A stretch of DNA of 64,000 bases from Actinomucor elegans (lineage: Eukaryota > Mucoromycota > Mucoromycetes > Mucorales > Mucoraceae): the NCBI GenBank assembly GCA_026027325.1, contig JAMSLZ010000002.1, positions 2,046,001-2,110,000 on the forward strand, in the 5' to 3' direction. Below the pieces are notes generated by a model that worked only from the letters and a program-made list of their open reading frames with translations, did no database searches and was not told where the DNA came from. Shown piece after piece: positions 46,423 to 59,144 of this stretch (within the stretch, counting starts at the first letter, position 1; every line of letters begins with the position of its first letter). The position numbers and the translations under genes are program-made.

Positions 46423-47169
46423 GAAAAAAAAAAAAGAGAACTTTGTTTATGTGAAAAAAGTAAAAGAAAAAAGTGAGGAATAGAGCGAGGCGATACAGTA
46501 AAGAAAAACCTCTGGAGATTTTTTCAGTTATATATTGACGTTGAATTGATTGGATAATTTTTTGTTGTGTCACGAACAGTGCTTGGGTCGTATTGCCCAC
46601 GAGAAAACCGATAGTTTTCGGGTTATTGATAAGCAACAGCAACTGGAAACATCCTAAGAAGCATTGTTAATCAGCTTAGGAGGGTTTTTTTTGGGCCGGT
46701 TTAAGCTTGTAGACATGGCAAGTTTACTATTGAGATCGAATGGATGGTTTAAAGTTGAGATAGTTAAAATTGTGTGATACCAAGCAAAAATAGTTATAGA
46801 GAACCTTCTTGACTACGCGTCTTTATTTTTGTTTTGCATATCATTGTATAAGAGCATGAAAAACAATAATCTCGGTTAGCTCCCTTATAACATGACAGCA
46901 TATTGAAACGTACAAACCATGAGACCTTTTGCAGTTACTATAAAACATTTAGACACATGAGCTATAATCCTACGTGAGAATATTGAATGCGTTCTTTTTT
47001 TTTTTATTCTTATGACCAACAGTTTTTGTAAAACAATAGCAGTAAAGAGAACAAGAACCGAGAGTTTTGTACAAATGAGATTATGAACATTATATAAAGT
47101 ATTAGTAGTATTAAAAAAAATTAGAGTAAATGAAGGTTTAAATATTACATTAAATGATTATCAATAGTA
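46423..47169. other. IML2 promoter and adenylate cyclase 3' flank
   Basis: About 0.75 kb, AT-rich, between two minus-strand genes. Pyrimidine-rich sequence (on the minus strand) precedes the IML2 ATG. An 86-codon ORF at 46382-46642 overlaps the IML2 start in another frame and looks like chance. Confidence 0.4.
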
Positions 47170-50100
47170 TTATAAGCCAAAAGGTTTGCTTGTTAAACCT
47201 GTAACTTCAGAATATATTTGAAGTGCTCTCAGAATATGCATTGGATCCAGCTCAATAGCCTCACCCAGTTTCTCTAAAACAGGGCCAAAGCTACCCATTT
47301 TTTGCAAGTACAAAGCGGACGATGCGTTCTAATGTAACTAGTCAGTCTATATCTGCCAAAAAAAAAAACTCGTCTTCTTACCTCTATGCGCGTCACAAAG
47401 TTCTCCATCAACATCAATAATTCTTCATCGGAAGCTACTTCTTGCATACGCCTATTGAAAGCCTGCGAGTAATGTGAATTATTGTTGATCATATTGCCGC
47501 TCTCGATGTTTGCTAATCCTGAAGGCATATTCATACGCGCATATAATTTGGATTCTGTAGCGCTCTTGTTTAATATTGTGCCTGTAGTAATAGATTCCAA
47601 GCGTATCGCCAGGTTACTCAATTGCATTACAAACGATGGATCTATTTGACGATTGGCTTGTCGAACAGGTGGCGGCAATGGTGGCAATTGCTGCTCATTG
47701 ACAGCAACTTCAATGCTTTGCGGTTGATCCAATAACAAAGGTGAATTATTGCCTGTATGATATACAGAAGACTCCCCTGAAGGGTGCTCTGTTTGAGGTG
47801 TTGGCGTGGAAATGATAGGCGAAGATGCGGCTATTACTTCAGTCTTTTCCGTTTCCATACGACCAGACAACTGTTTGGGGTACACTAGACATAACATTTC
47901 TGGTGTTTCAAGGCCTTTAAGCCGTCTTTCGCCCATCTCAACTACATGGAAGCCTAACCGTTTGATTTGCTGGATATCACGACTGATAGGCAGTGAAACA
48001 GCGGCTTCTGCTTCTGCTGATCTAGGCTTGTCATCTCCAAAAACACCAGGCATCTCTCGTAGAGCTGTAATCACATCAGATGAAACACAAATCTGCCCAC
48101 CATCGGCCGCATTACAGATACGACTTGCCTTATTTACCACAGGACCAAAGTAATCCATACGTTTAGTAATAGGGTTGCGCTCATATACCGGCGTACCCAA
48201 ATGAATACCCATACGGACAGACAAACCACGATAAATGACCTTGTTGTCCTTTTGAATCTCGCGACCTTCTTCTGTCTCCAAGATACCAGCAGGCCAATCT
48301 GCTTCCAGCAACTGTAATTGTACAGTAAAACACCATAATAAAGCAGCAATCGTATCTTGAAAACAAACCATGAAAGCATCTCCTTCTGTCTTGACCTCAT
48401 ACCCACCGATACTTCGAAGCGTACGGCGCATTACTCCATCATGGATTTTGATTGCTGATCGCATATCTTCTGGTTGGGTATCCCACAGTAAAGTCGAGCT
48501 CTTGATATCTGTAAACACCAGAGCCACTTGGTTCGTAGGAGGAGGCACTTCACGATCCAATCGAGCCAGAGTCGAGTCACTAGGAGATTCGTCTTTGATA
48601 CGACGTTTGCTCTTGGTCATCATACTCGGTGTACCGATAGCATCATCCATCAATAATCCAGGATCCACACTACCACCACCAACTCGGCCGCCTCCAAGGT
48701 TAAGACCACGCAAGTTGCGGAACCGCTTATCGCGTTTATCAAACAAATCGCCTACACCAATAATCATGACCATGACATTATCATCTGCACCGTAAGTTAA
48801 AGCAAAATCACGAAGCTTTTGTGCTGCTACCATGAGATCGTCTTTTTCAGTACGCGCAATGTCTACTGCTGTTTGATACGAAATACGGTCCCAAAGACCG
48901 CGTGAAGCCATAATGACAAACTCGTCGTTTTCAGCTAGATTGATGGTAGAAATAAAAGGATTGGCATTCACAACTGGTATCAAGTGGTAGTAACCAAAGC
49001 TACGTGATACATTGAGTTCATCATTAAGCAGACCCGCATTGGAGACATAGCCACCAGCAGCACGAATACGCGAGATCTCACTGGGATTGAGAGGGATATG
49101 CTTTTGTGTGATTTCATGGGCTTGACCATTGTTTCGCGAGAGAACTGCTAATGCATCACCCACATTGGCTACGTGAAGCTTGGTACCGGAAACGTAACAC
49201 AGTAAACCAGAAGCACCCAACTCTTTTTCATCTGTATCCATCGATCCAAACTCTTTTTCAAGCGCTAAAAACGTGCGTCGAAGCGCAGAGACAATAGTAT
49301 CATCATTTTTGCTCTTTTCTAACTCGTTGGAAAGATGATAAACGAGATTATCGTTGAGGAAACGAGTGAGTCGACAACCTGTCTTGCTGTGCTTGCGTCC
49401 ATCAAAGAGGCCAAAGACGCATTCATCGTCTCGGTTACGGAACCGGGGCATCACTAGGTCCCAGGTCGCTAAATGATCGCTAGGACCCAACCAATCTGCG
49501 ACACCATAAGACATGCTATTGACTTCAGAGGGAGACGTACGTACTCGGCGATCATGAAATTCTTCAGGTGTGGAGACGCCTAGGATAGTGACGTCCATCA
49601 AACCCAACATACGCAGTCGAGTCAAAGCACTAAAATCTGACAGGTTTTTTTCTTTAGGATTGTGCATTTCAGGATGGGTGGTTTTGATTTCTAGACGTTT
49701 GTTGCCAGACAGATTCAAGTATTTGAGCCCCAAGTTCCAGTTCCTATACACTATTATCAGTATGTCGTGATATCTATCATATATTCTAACTTTACCAGTT
49801 CCAATCGTAGGGCCAGTTGGAAATATTGTACTTTAAAACGTTGTTTCCTACATCCAATACCAATAGTTTACGAAGCTTTCCGATCTCTGCAGGTAAAGTC
49901 TGCAACTTATTGCCGTTGACGGCCAATACACGTAAATAACTCAGCTTTTCAATATCATCTGCAGGCAAAGAAGCCAAGTGATTTCCAGACAAAAACAATT
50001 CGTACAGGTGCTGATGGCACAAGCCCTCGGGTGGTATTTCATACAAGTCATTGAAGCACAAGTTGAGCGTCCTTAGTTCCAAAAACAACGATAGTGGAGA

Positions 50101-52866
50101 CCAGATATCATCTGTGAATCGATTATCACCTAAGAAGAGTTTACGTAAAGACAAAGATAGAGGTGGAGGATGATTACGAGGACTAGCAAAGAACGAAGGT
50201 GGATTAAAGTTGGGTGGTGGCTGGAAACCGCTGGAACGAAGGCTGGCAGGTATATTATTTTCTTTCTCTTGATCGGACGGTGTTGGTGGAGGATGCCCAG
50301 CATCTTCAGAATTTCGTTTCTCGTGAGAAGATGCTGTATCCTTGCTACTGGTGTCACAGAAAGGTTCAGGAAACATTTCTAGCAGATTAGAAGAACAGTT
50401 CAAGGTTTGCAGTGAAACACAGAGCCAGATTTCTTTGGGTAGTGATTTGAGATTGTTCTTTTGCGCATCCAAGACTTTGAGTTCAGTGAGCTTGGAGATT
50501 TCAGAAGGGATTGTCTCCAGATTATTGCTTTGTACTGATAATCGCAACAGCTTGTTCAATGATCCTATACTGCTGGGCAAAACGTTAAGCGTGTTATTGT
50601 CTAGGATCAGATGTTCCAAAGAAATAGCAAATTTAAATAGATCATCGGCTAAAGAGGACAGTTTACAGTTGGCTAGATTCAAATCTGTTAAAAAGCATGT
50701 ATGGCCCTTCATGGGTCTATCTATCGCATCTGAAGGCACCACACTAAATTGTGTTAAATGATTCTTGGACATCTTGAGCTGGCGCAAGTTTTTAAAATTA
50801 TAATTGACAAAGCTAATAGCATTGTAATCAACAGATATGATTTCGAGATTAGGTAGATGAAGGAGATCATCCAGATCAGTGATTTGGTTTTGTCTTAGAT
50901 CCAATTCTTGTAGCTTTTCTAACTTGGAGAAACCGGGCGGTAATCTGCCTGTAAGTCGATTTGCTGTAGCAAATAACCCTACCAACTGCTTCAAATTGCC
51001 GATCTCATCCGGAAAAGCTGTAATCTTGTTAAAACTGATATCAAGGTAAGCAAGACTAGCTATTTGGCAAATGACTTGAGGGAATTTGGTGAATGAATTG
51101 TTGGATATGAAGAGAATAGTAAGGTGTTTAAAGGAAGCAAATGAATCAGGTAATGTTTGAAGCCGGTTATTATAAGCGCGTAAAGTACGTAGCGTAACTA
51201 GGTCTTCCAAGCGCGCTAATTGTAAATCATGAATATGGTTTCCAGATATGTTCAAATGCTCGAGGTTGGGAATGAATCGAATTGAAAGAGGTAATCCATT
51301 ATATTCATTGTTGGTGAGCCAAAACTGCTTGAGGTTTTTGCACATTTGCAAAAAGTCCACTGGTATTTCCATCATCAAGTTTCTGGATAAATCAAGAGAA
51401 GCGATACGGGCAGCATACTTGTATAAGAATATGGGGATCGTTGTAAGGTTTTTTCCTTGTAAATCCACTCGTCGACAGGCGCCAGGCTCATCTTCTTCAT
51501 GTAGAGTGTGAGGCATATTGGGCCCAAATGAAAATCGGTACAGATATGAATTATCCTCTCTACCAACATCCTCAATCTTGTCTTCTTCTGTATAACCAAT
51601 CTGTTCCAATAATGTCTTTTGGATTTGTAAAGGATGTTCATTCAATTGAAGCACGCGCTCTATGATTTACCCATCAGTGATTAAAAAGCACTTTTTTTTT
51701 CCTTTTTGGCTTACCATTATTATGTGTGATTAAACTGAGTCTGTACTTGGCTAAATCATGTAGAAAGAACTTGCCAGCCAACTTCTGAATAAGATCATTG
51801 GTAGTTGCATCCAAAGGTGCAATAAGGGTAGCAAAAGTACCATCTGGTCGAAATATTCGAATACAGTACTACGCAAATATGAGATTCAATGAGGATTAAC
51901 CAGATCGAAACTTACATTTTTACTGGGTATATTCCAATTTTCTTGCTCAACTACAGGGAAATAGTCTGCTTGCTCATTCTTAGAAGATATAGCAGGTGTA
52001 AACATCTCTTCGCCACTGTATTCATCAGCAGGTTGCACTGCCCAACTGTCAGGTGGTGCCCAGTGCTCTGCATTTTGATCCATGGTTGCGCTCTGTTAAA
52101 TAGTTAAAATGGTTTGTTAAGCAGATATCTATTCAGTCAAATTACCTGCGAAACAGATGGTCTGCCACTGCGATACTCTGGATTGAAAATACCTTCCATA
52201 GCATTGAAATTCTGATCTACTATTATTCAAGTTAGTGTGGTGCTATGTTGCTTTTCTGTTAATTAAGCTTACACTCTAGACCCTAAAAACAAGTGTTAGT
52301 ACGAACCCTATATATAATACAGCATATAATACCTTGTCTCCATCTTTTTGATACAATAGACTGGCTTCTGACTTTTCTCGGCTTTTACCTTTGGAATGGC
52401 TTGAGCCTCCAGACTTTTTTCGTTCACTGGTACCCAGTTTCGATGAAGCATCATCATAAAACATTTCGCTGTTTGGATAGATACTTGTCTCGTAATCCCG
52501 AGACTTTTTACGCGCTGATATGATAGAAGCTGCATCAGAGTGTGTTACGTTACTCGTACTGGAAGAAGCAGAGCCTCCAAACATGGAATGTCCCAAGTCA
52601 GATCGACCTACATTGGCATTAGTTTTTAATATCTTGAACTACACGCGATCGCCTTACTCTTCTTTCTTCCAAATCGAAACAAATGCCTTTTTCTGTCTTT
52701 TGGTACGGGTAATTGGAAAGGATGAACATTGTCTAGATTGGAAGCAGGATTAATGGCTCATTCAAGATTAATATTTAATGTATATACCATGAGCCGAGTC
52801 AGTCGTGCCCGGTATATTGATATGGCTCGGTGTTGGTTCGTTCTTTGCTTGTTTTTGCAAAGGCAT
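47170..52866 (-). CDS. CYR1: Fungal adenylate cyclase (Ras-associating, LRR, PP2C-like and cyclase domains)
   Basis: Ten exons: 52866-52788, 52732-52658, 52607-52333, 52282-52273, 52219-52146, 52092-51916, 51868-51715, 51659-49796, 49743-47382, 47328-47170; 1742 residues (yeast Cyr1 2026, fission yeast about 1690). Domains in order: disordered N-terminus; Ras-associating domain about 231-320 (IRIFRPDGTF, then ERVLQLNEHPLQIQK); about 20 leucine-rich repeats to about 915, crossing intron 8 at WPYDWNWNWNLGLKYLNLSG; PP2C-like domain about 980-1260 (FGLFDGRKHS, NVGDALAVL, GADDNVMVM); class III cyclase from about 1310 with metal Asp1315 in FTDIKSSTLLW and GDAFM, GPVVNKASRICNAADGG. The C-terminal segment (SSALYLQKMGSFGPVL) fits the CAP-binding tail of other fungal cyclases. 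It makes cAMP to drive PKA. Exon 4 is a 10-nt microexon. Confidence 0.96.
52273..52282 (-). other. 10-nt microexon in CYR1
   Basis: The sense strand reads TTTTTAG|GGTCTAGAGT|GTAAGC. It supplies Gly-Leu-Glu and one base of Leu, joining GDK to GLELDQNFNAMEGIFNPEYR in frame. Skipping it breaks phase. Confidence 0.7.
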
Positions 52867-54306
52867 TATATGTAAACAGGGCCTTATTATGTATATATAT
52901 GTACTTTTTTTGACACCACTATTAATAGACTGTGTTATTGTTACGTGCACATACAAAACAAGTAAAAAAAAAAGTCTTGAATGAAGGTCTACCTGCTTGG
53001 CTATTCTATGAGCAGACGCTTAACTTATTATTAAAATCAAATGGAAAGAAAACCAAAGAAAATATTCTTGGTGCATGCGTGCTGTAATTTCTCCGCAATT
53101 TAAAGCGAACTCACTAATTAAAAATATTGACACGCATGCTCTTTTGTATTACATGGCGTGCACTGAATAATGCCTGTTCTCAACCTTGTAAACCTAATCT
53201 AAGCATTGTGTTCCATACCCTTCTAGCTATGACACACTAAAATGTATATAATGGTTGCATGAAAACGTAATCATTAAGCGAGACACAACAAATAAAGAAT
53301 GTTTAACGCGTAAATATGAAAATTCGGATCAAGCTCATACACTATTAGAGTCACGCAAAACCACCCTACACATGTCTTTGCTTTAATTTCCGCTAACCAA
53401 TAAAAGGTCGTACAAGATCTCTAAGAGCACCCTACTTTGGAGTTTGAATTTTTGATCTCACTACTATTTCAATCGTTATTGGTGAATCAAAGTTGACCAT
53501 AGCTTAAGGGAATTTTTACCTCACAGATGAATTTTCATCTGGCTTATATCATTTTTAATAGCATAGATATTATTTAAAAACAAGGCTTATCAATGTAGCC
53601 AATTTTTTATACTTAAAAGCATACATATCTTTGTTTTATGTATTTTCTTTACTTCAAAAAAAACCCCCCATCAACTCAGCTCCAGCTCCTAGTTTATAAA
53701 AAACAAAACAAAAAAGACTTATTCAATGTTTATAACACATAATTTTCAATTTAATATTGCTCAAACTTTGTTAATAAGTCATACATGTACTATTCATGAA
53801 AGGAGAAAATATGTAGCAAAAAAATCAAGCTACGACGGCCGGAGGTGAACATTCAATCATTGCCTCCCAATCAAGGAATCAAAAATTCCCCGATAATTCC
53901 AAGATATCCGTATACTTTTAAATATAATACAACTTTATATATACAATACTCGGTGCACAGTCAAGTTTTTCCAATAAGCTTAATGCATATTTTCACTTCT
54001 GTATTATTCATAGATCGAGTTAAAGTAATCGACATTTCTGACTTGAAATATGATTTTTTGGTTATGCACTACTACTTGAACTGTTTCTTCATCCGCCATC
54101 CAATTGTATGTTCATATATTCAATCGCCGATAAGTGCGCGAATGTATATCAATCGCCAATTATGAGTAACCGGTGCATATATACATATATATATATACAA
54201 ACATGTGCCCACTCCTTTCTTTCCTACTTATTTAAACCCTTTTTGTATATATATATATATATATATTCTCTTTTACTTTATACTTTTTTTTATTAATACC
54301 ATAAAT
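52867..54306. other. Divergent promoter region between CYR1 and the OSR1-like kinase
   Basis: About 1.4 kb shared upstream region of two signalling genes. It contains TA-rich tracts (54177-54197 and 54244-54266) just before the kinase ATG, and no supported ORF. A 106-codon plus ORF at 53845-54165 has no recognisable domain. Confidence 0.45.
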
Positions 54307-57046
54307 ATGTTTACCATCAATGGTCAAGTAGACCCTGTTACCAATAATGAATTATACTCTTCACCAAAGCCTATCTTGGTGAATAGTCCAACACTGGCTT
54401 CTACTTCACAACAACCCGACGCTAGTACTAAAAAGACGTTCGACGGTTTAAGGATTAATCTACAACCGGATGCGCAAGAATCGCCACACTGTACAGCTAC
54501 CACTACTACTATTACTTCTACTACTACTAGCACTTCTCAAACAAATATGGATGATTTTGAAATCAAACAACCAATAGGTAAGATAAATGCAAAGTTACTA
54601 GTTGAATGCCCTGCTTCTCACCTTTAGTTTTTAGGCCATGGATCTTCAGCAATGGTATATAGCGCAATCTATTTACCATTCAATAAAAGAGTAGCTATCA
54701 AAGTAATTGATCTAGACATGTTTGAACGAAACCAAATCGATGAATTAAGAGTAAACATAATATATTAAGAAAATGGCCCATCCCTGAACATTCTTTCGTT
54801 GAAAATAGAGAGAAACGGCACTGATGGCGCTATCAAAGCACCCACATGTACTGCGAGTGTATGGATCTTTTGTTCATGGCTCTAAACTGTATATAGTTAC
54901 TCCATACCTAGCAGTAGGAAAGTTAAAACATGTTTGAGAACTCTACTTGGTGTATTAACTGTGTACCTTTAAAACAACAGGCTCGTGTTTGGATATCATG
55001 AAATTGAGCTTTCCTGATGGCTTGGATGAGATTAGTATTGCTACCATTCTCAAGCAAGCTTTAGAAGGATTAGCCTATCTTCACAAGAATGGTCATATTC
55101 ATCGAGATGTAAAGGCTGGAAATCTTCTCATGGATGAAGATGGTTCAGTTTTGTTGGCAGACTTTGGTGTTTCCAGCTCATTAATGGAAACAGGCGAACG
55201 AGGTGTTCGAAAGACCTTTGTCGGCACGGTAAATGGAAACATAACTACTCATTATGACGATTACTTATGATCATCTGTAGCCTTGTTGGATGGCTCCTGA
55301 AGTCATGGAGCAGGCCGATTATGATTATAAAGCCGATATTTGGAGTTTTGGTATTACTGCAATTGAATTAGCTACAGGACATGCTCCATTTGCCAAACAT
55401 CCTCCTCTCAAAGTACTCATGATGACGCTGAATAATGATCCTCCTACTTTAGTTCGTGAGACAAACACCAACAAGTACTCACGCGTATTTAAAGAGATGA
55501 TTGACCTTTGTATGAACAAGGATCCTGCTAAACGGTAAGTGCGTAAAGGTAGTATTGCGAAATGAACATCTAAATCGATCTATAGGCCTTCCTCTGAAAA
55601 ATTACTATTACACCCTTTCTTTAAACAAGCAAAGAAGCCAGAATGGCTCGCGAAAAACTTGATTGCTGATATTCCACCTATTGAAAGTAGGCCTATTAAA
55701 AAACTTCCACAAAAGCAAGCGCCTTTCACCAAAACTGATGAGTGGGATTTCAACGATCACCAGCAAGAAAAAAGCTCAGATCGACAGCAGCAGCAGCAGC
55801 CTGCTCAAATACCTGGATTGCATGCTCCTAAACGGCATATCTCTTTTGGTCATGTGGTGGTTCGAAAACCATCAGCAAACTCGCACCATCATGCCTCAGA
55901 ATCTTGGTCTTATTCATCGAATCACTTTACGGACAGTCAGTCTATACCTCCTGTCCCTAATTCAAAACACTCTCCTCCACCAAGAAAAGGAAGAGCATTA
56001 AGTGATGATTTTCTGATTGAACAGTCGCGCATAGCTCACAGTAAACACCATCATCAAGGCTCTGCGCCACCAGGATTTCCTAATGATGTACGCGTGTAAC
56101 AGAATTTGAAAGAGGAAATAGAACTTATGATTGATCAATTTAGGACGCTAATAAACGCGGTAGATTCAATCTGAATCGAACAAGACATGGTAGTCTTCAT
56201 TATGAAAGAATGCCTACTGTTACTTTCTCTGATGAAACTAGTAAACCTTCTAGTGGTAAGTTATTACACCGCACCATCAGTCATGAAGATGATATGAGTA
56301 AGAGCAAAAAGGCAATCAATATATGTGATCATTGCTAATTCTTGTTGGGTAGATAAAAAGGCTGCTCGACCCTACAATCTATCAACACAATCATCCCCTC
56401 CACCTCCACCTCACTCTCAGGTAGTTAATTCTGCTCCATTATCACGTAACAACTCAAATGTCTCCTCAACTACTGCCCTTACAAGAGAAAATTCTACGCA
56501 TTCAAGGGGTGGTAGTAGTGGTATAGCTCGTTTAGATGATTCTTTCACATCAGAATCACGAAGAATAGGACGATTTGAGTTGACTAGCAATGAATCCTCG
56601 AGACAACAAAGTATAGTAGAAAATGCAAAAGATGAATCCTCACCATACTCGACTCACTCCAGTAGCTACACCTCCTCTTCACAATCATTCACAAGGCAGC
56701 CGAATAATAAATCCATGCCTGTTATTTACAACCAGTTGGATGAACTGTTGAAGCAAAACGATTCGCAAAGACAAATGTTGACCGAATTATTCAATTTATT
56801 CGAAACACCTAAAAGCTACTCTTCCGCAAACACAGAAACTACCCGACCACAACAAGAACTAGTGTCTACTATCGTAAGTATTCCATGATAATGAACGCGT
56901 TTGCCTCTATTAACGCGATTTCCCTTTAACTATAGGATTCGCTGGAGCAGCAACTACAAGCGTACCAGCGCGAAAACTTGTTATTACAAAGGGAGAATGA
57001 AACGATGAGAAGGCAGCTAAACCAACTTAAAAATAATCCTCGATAA
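54307..57046 (+). CDS. OSR1/SPAK (FRAY)-like germinal-centre kinase
   Basis: Nine exons: 54307-54577, 54635-54750, 54809-54917, 54981-55228, 55281-55534, 55586-56087, 56144-56255, 56353-56873, 56936-57046; 747 residues. Kinase domain about 84-350: [11 protein letters not shown] loop, Lys113 in VAIKVIDLD, Asp208 in [12 protein letters not shown], Asp226 in DFG, activation loop Thr in [28 protein letters not shown]. After it come a Ser/Pro/His-rich region, two Gly-Arg-Phe boxes ([13 protein letters not shown] and [13 protein letters not shown]) like the RGRF motifs of fungal and plant FRAY kinases, and a C-terminal coiled coil ([15 protein letters not shown]). Likely a Ste20-type kinase in stress or polarity control (inference). 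The exon 3/4 junction cannot be joined in frame by a GT donor; the best fit is GA-AG at 54918-54980. Confidence 0.88.
54918..54980 (+). other. Apparent GA-AG intron in the kinase gene
   Basis: The genomic sequence reads GCAGTAG|GAAAGTTAAA...ACAACAG|GCTCGTG. This junction gives [14 protein letters not shown], the exact family length. The donor GAAAGT is the standard GTAAGT with T changed to A at position +2. The nearest GT donor (GCA|GTAGGA) leaves the wrong phase. It could be a rare GA-AG intron, a mutation or a base-call error. Confidence 0.55.
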
Positions 57047-57409
57047 TTCCTCTTTTTTTCATTTTTATTTATAAATAAATAGCCTTTGCAAAAAGGCATA
57101 GGGTTATCAAAAAATTTGGGTAATCTTCCTTAGTGTCTCGCATCCACGGAAATCTTTAGTAAAAGGCGAAAGATTTATCCGATATGAGCACAAGACAGAA
57201 GTACGAAGAGTAGTTGGAAAGCGAGTTTTTGTTGTGTTTATATATCTTTTTATTGTGACTGTCTATTAAAATGGCAGTCACACTTTTAACACGCTACAGA
57301 GGCTCTTTTGATTGTCAGCAATGTGATACACTCTCATTGTGTGCGACTATTTCCCTTTCTTTCGCAAATTCACTACTTTTTTTTGTTCTCTGAACAAGAC
57401 GCGTCATTT
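57047..57409. other. Convergent 3' flanks with a small hairpin
   Basis: About 360 bp between convergent genes. A six-pair hairpin at 57082-57097 (GCCTTT, loop GCAA, AAAGGC) lies 36 bp after the kinase stop; the GCAA loop is of the stable GNRA type. It may act in 3' processing or mRNA stability (inference). Confidence 0.4.
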
Positions 57410-57973
57410 CTAAGTTTTATTTGACACTACTTGTAAAATATGTTTTAAAAAATAATAAAACGGTTTTTGCATACTTTGTATAAGCAAATTTGCATTCGCC
57501 AGAAGTGTTCTGTAGCAGCTACATACGGTATTATCGCAGTGCATCATATCATGGTTGGAGATATCACTCTCTATCCAAATAAGCCCATATCGTGTTTCAA
57601 ACCTACTTTGGGTTATAGTATCATTTAAGCTCTCAATAGACTGCAGAAGTTGATGAATAAGGGACAGTATTTGTACATTTGCACGTTCTTGGGATTTAAA
57701 CATGACTTGATCTGTTTTGTTATAGAGAAACAAGTGTATCATATCTAGTTTCAAATGCCACTCGCCTATGCTTTCGCAAAGATAGTTCATGTGTTTTGGG
57801 AACCGCTTTTCTTTGTTGGCAGGCATACCGAGACTTGATAAATGAGGTAGTTCATTGTTGGCATAAATGATATAAGAACGGACAGAGTGCAAGTGATCTA
57901 CAACATGTTCAACTGAATACCAGTTGAATGAAGTAATAATGTGCGATAATTGAGCTTCCCAGTTATCATACAT
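57410..57973 (-). CDS. Unknown helical protein
   Basis: Single exon, 187 residues from MYDNWEAQLSHIITSFNWYS; an upstream in-frame Met would add 11 hydrophobic residues. No family recognised. The sequence is rich in predicted helices with regular Leu/Ile/His (SVEHVVDHLHSVRSYIIYANN, LHKLDMIHLFLYNK-type segments), has a C-x4-C-x-C cluster near the C-terminus (CDNTVCSC) and no membrane segment or signal. Its amino-acid composition and single long frame in AT-rich DNA favour a real gene. It could be a small subunit of a complex, but nothing in the sequence shows which. Confidence 0.6.
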   Translation of the reverse strand: MYDNWEAQLSHIITSFNWYSVEHVVDHLHSVRSYIIYANNELPHLSSLGMPANKEKRFPKHMNYLCESIGEWHLKLDMIHLFLYNKTDQVMFKSQERANVQILSLIHQLLQSIESLNDTITQSRFETRYGLIWIESDISNHDMMHCDNTVCSCYRTLLANANLLIQSMQKPFYYFLKHILQVVSNKT

Positions 57974-59144
57974 TTCGTTTTTTAAGAAAATATGAAAAAA
58001 AAGCACTTGGAACTAATATGGATTCAAAGAGTGATTGAACCATTGATTCATTTATATTCAAATATCAGCTAGTAATATTATTGATATCGTGATGTCTTTT
58101 TCTACAGCCACCAGCTAAACAACACCAGCTTCAATATATACCATAATAAAATAAAGTTTTTAGTAATACATTCAAAGCTATAGCTGGAAAAAAATCATGT
58201 TAGACACTACTCAATTCCGAAGGTTTTTATTCTCTAGAATGAACTTATATACAAAGACTTTGATAAGTGCAGTGGTTCATTCTGGCCCAGTACTAATCAG
58301 ATTTGACATTTAACCGATACCTGTTGAGCGATTTAATTATTCATCTATATCACCTGAAATATAGCTTGTTTACTGTTGTTCATTAATTTGTAATACATCC
58401 AATTTACTTCAGTCAAGCAAAAGCATAATAGATTCAACACTTATTCTAAGCACGTAATGCTAATAAGATGTGGTATTAAATCGATAGTTTGAAAAATATA
58501 ATGAAGCCCTCAAATAGTATTACCTTAAACCCAAATCTTTTAAAAAAAATGCTTTATTTTTACAGAGCATTAAAATGGTATTTTAAAGTATACTTTATAT
58601 GCAAACTTTGTTAAAAGCTGTGTTTATTTACAATCGTTTGTTATTAAAGGAGGACCAAAAAGTATGTAAACATAATTTTTTTAACTTTTGAACTTAAAAT
58701 ATGCAAAAATGCATTAATGCAATCTATGTGAAATTTAAAGTAATATTGGACAAGATAAATATAATACGATATTATTTTTAATTGACTGATATATTATTCT
58801 TAATAAAAATGTATTTCTGTACTTTTTAGAAATACAATTAATCATCAAACTTCATGATAGCTATAGCGGGTGATATATCATTAATCTCCGATAGCCAATT
58901 AAATCGATGCATTAGATATCAGCGAACTAAATGCAAATCGCAGTAAATCAACGCTTTGCTATCTTTCAATCGGTTCAAACTTCATCCTCCGGCATTAACT
59001 GATAAAACTATAGGACTCTGTCTACCGAGAAAACACACCTTTGTGACGGTCGAAAAAAAATTCTCTGATAAGAGGATACTCGTACCATTGTTCAGCACTT
59101 TACCGCTTTTTCCCTCGCATAGTTCAGTTTAGTTGACACAAACA
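57974..59144. other. Divergent upstream region, AT-rich
   Basis: About 1.2 kb between divergent genes. No ORF, RNA gene or clear repeat copy; the stretch at 58870-58930 has only a faint resemblance to the dispersed repeat. It should contain the promoter of the thioesterase gene. Confidence 0.4.

Noticed and set aside
53845..54165. 106-codon plus ORF upstream of the kinase
   Set aside because: It lies in the AT-rich divergent promoter, has no domain and no splice or start context.
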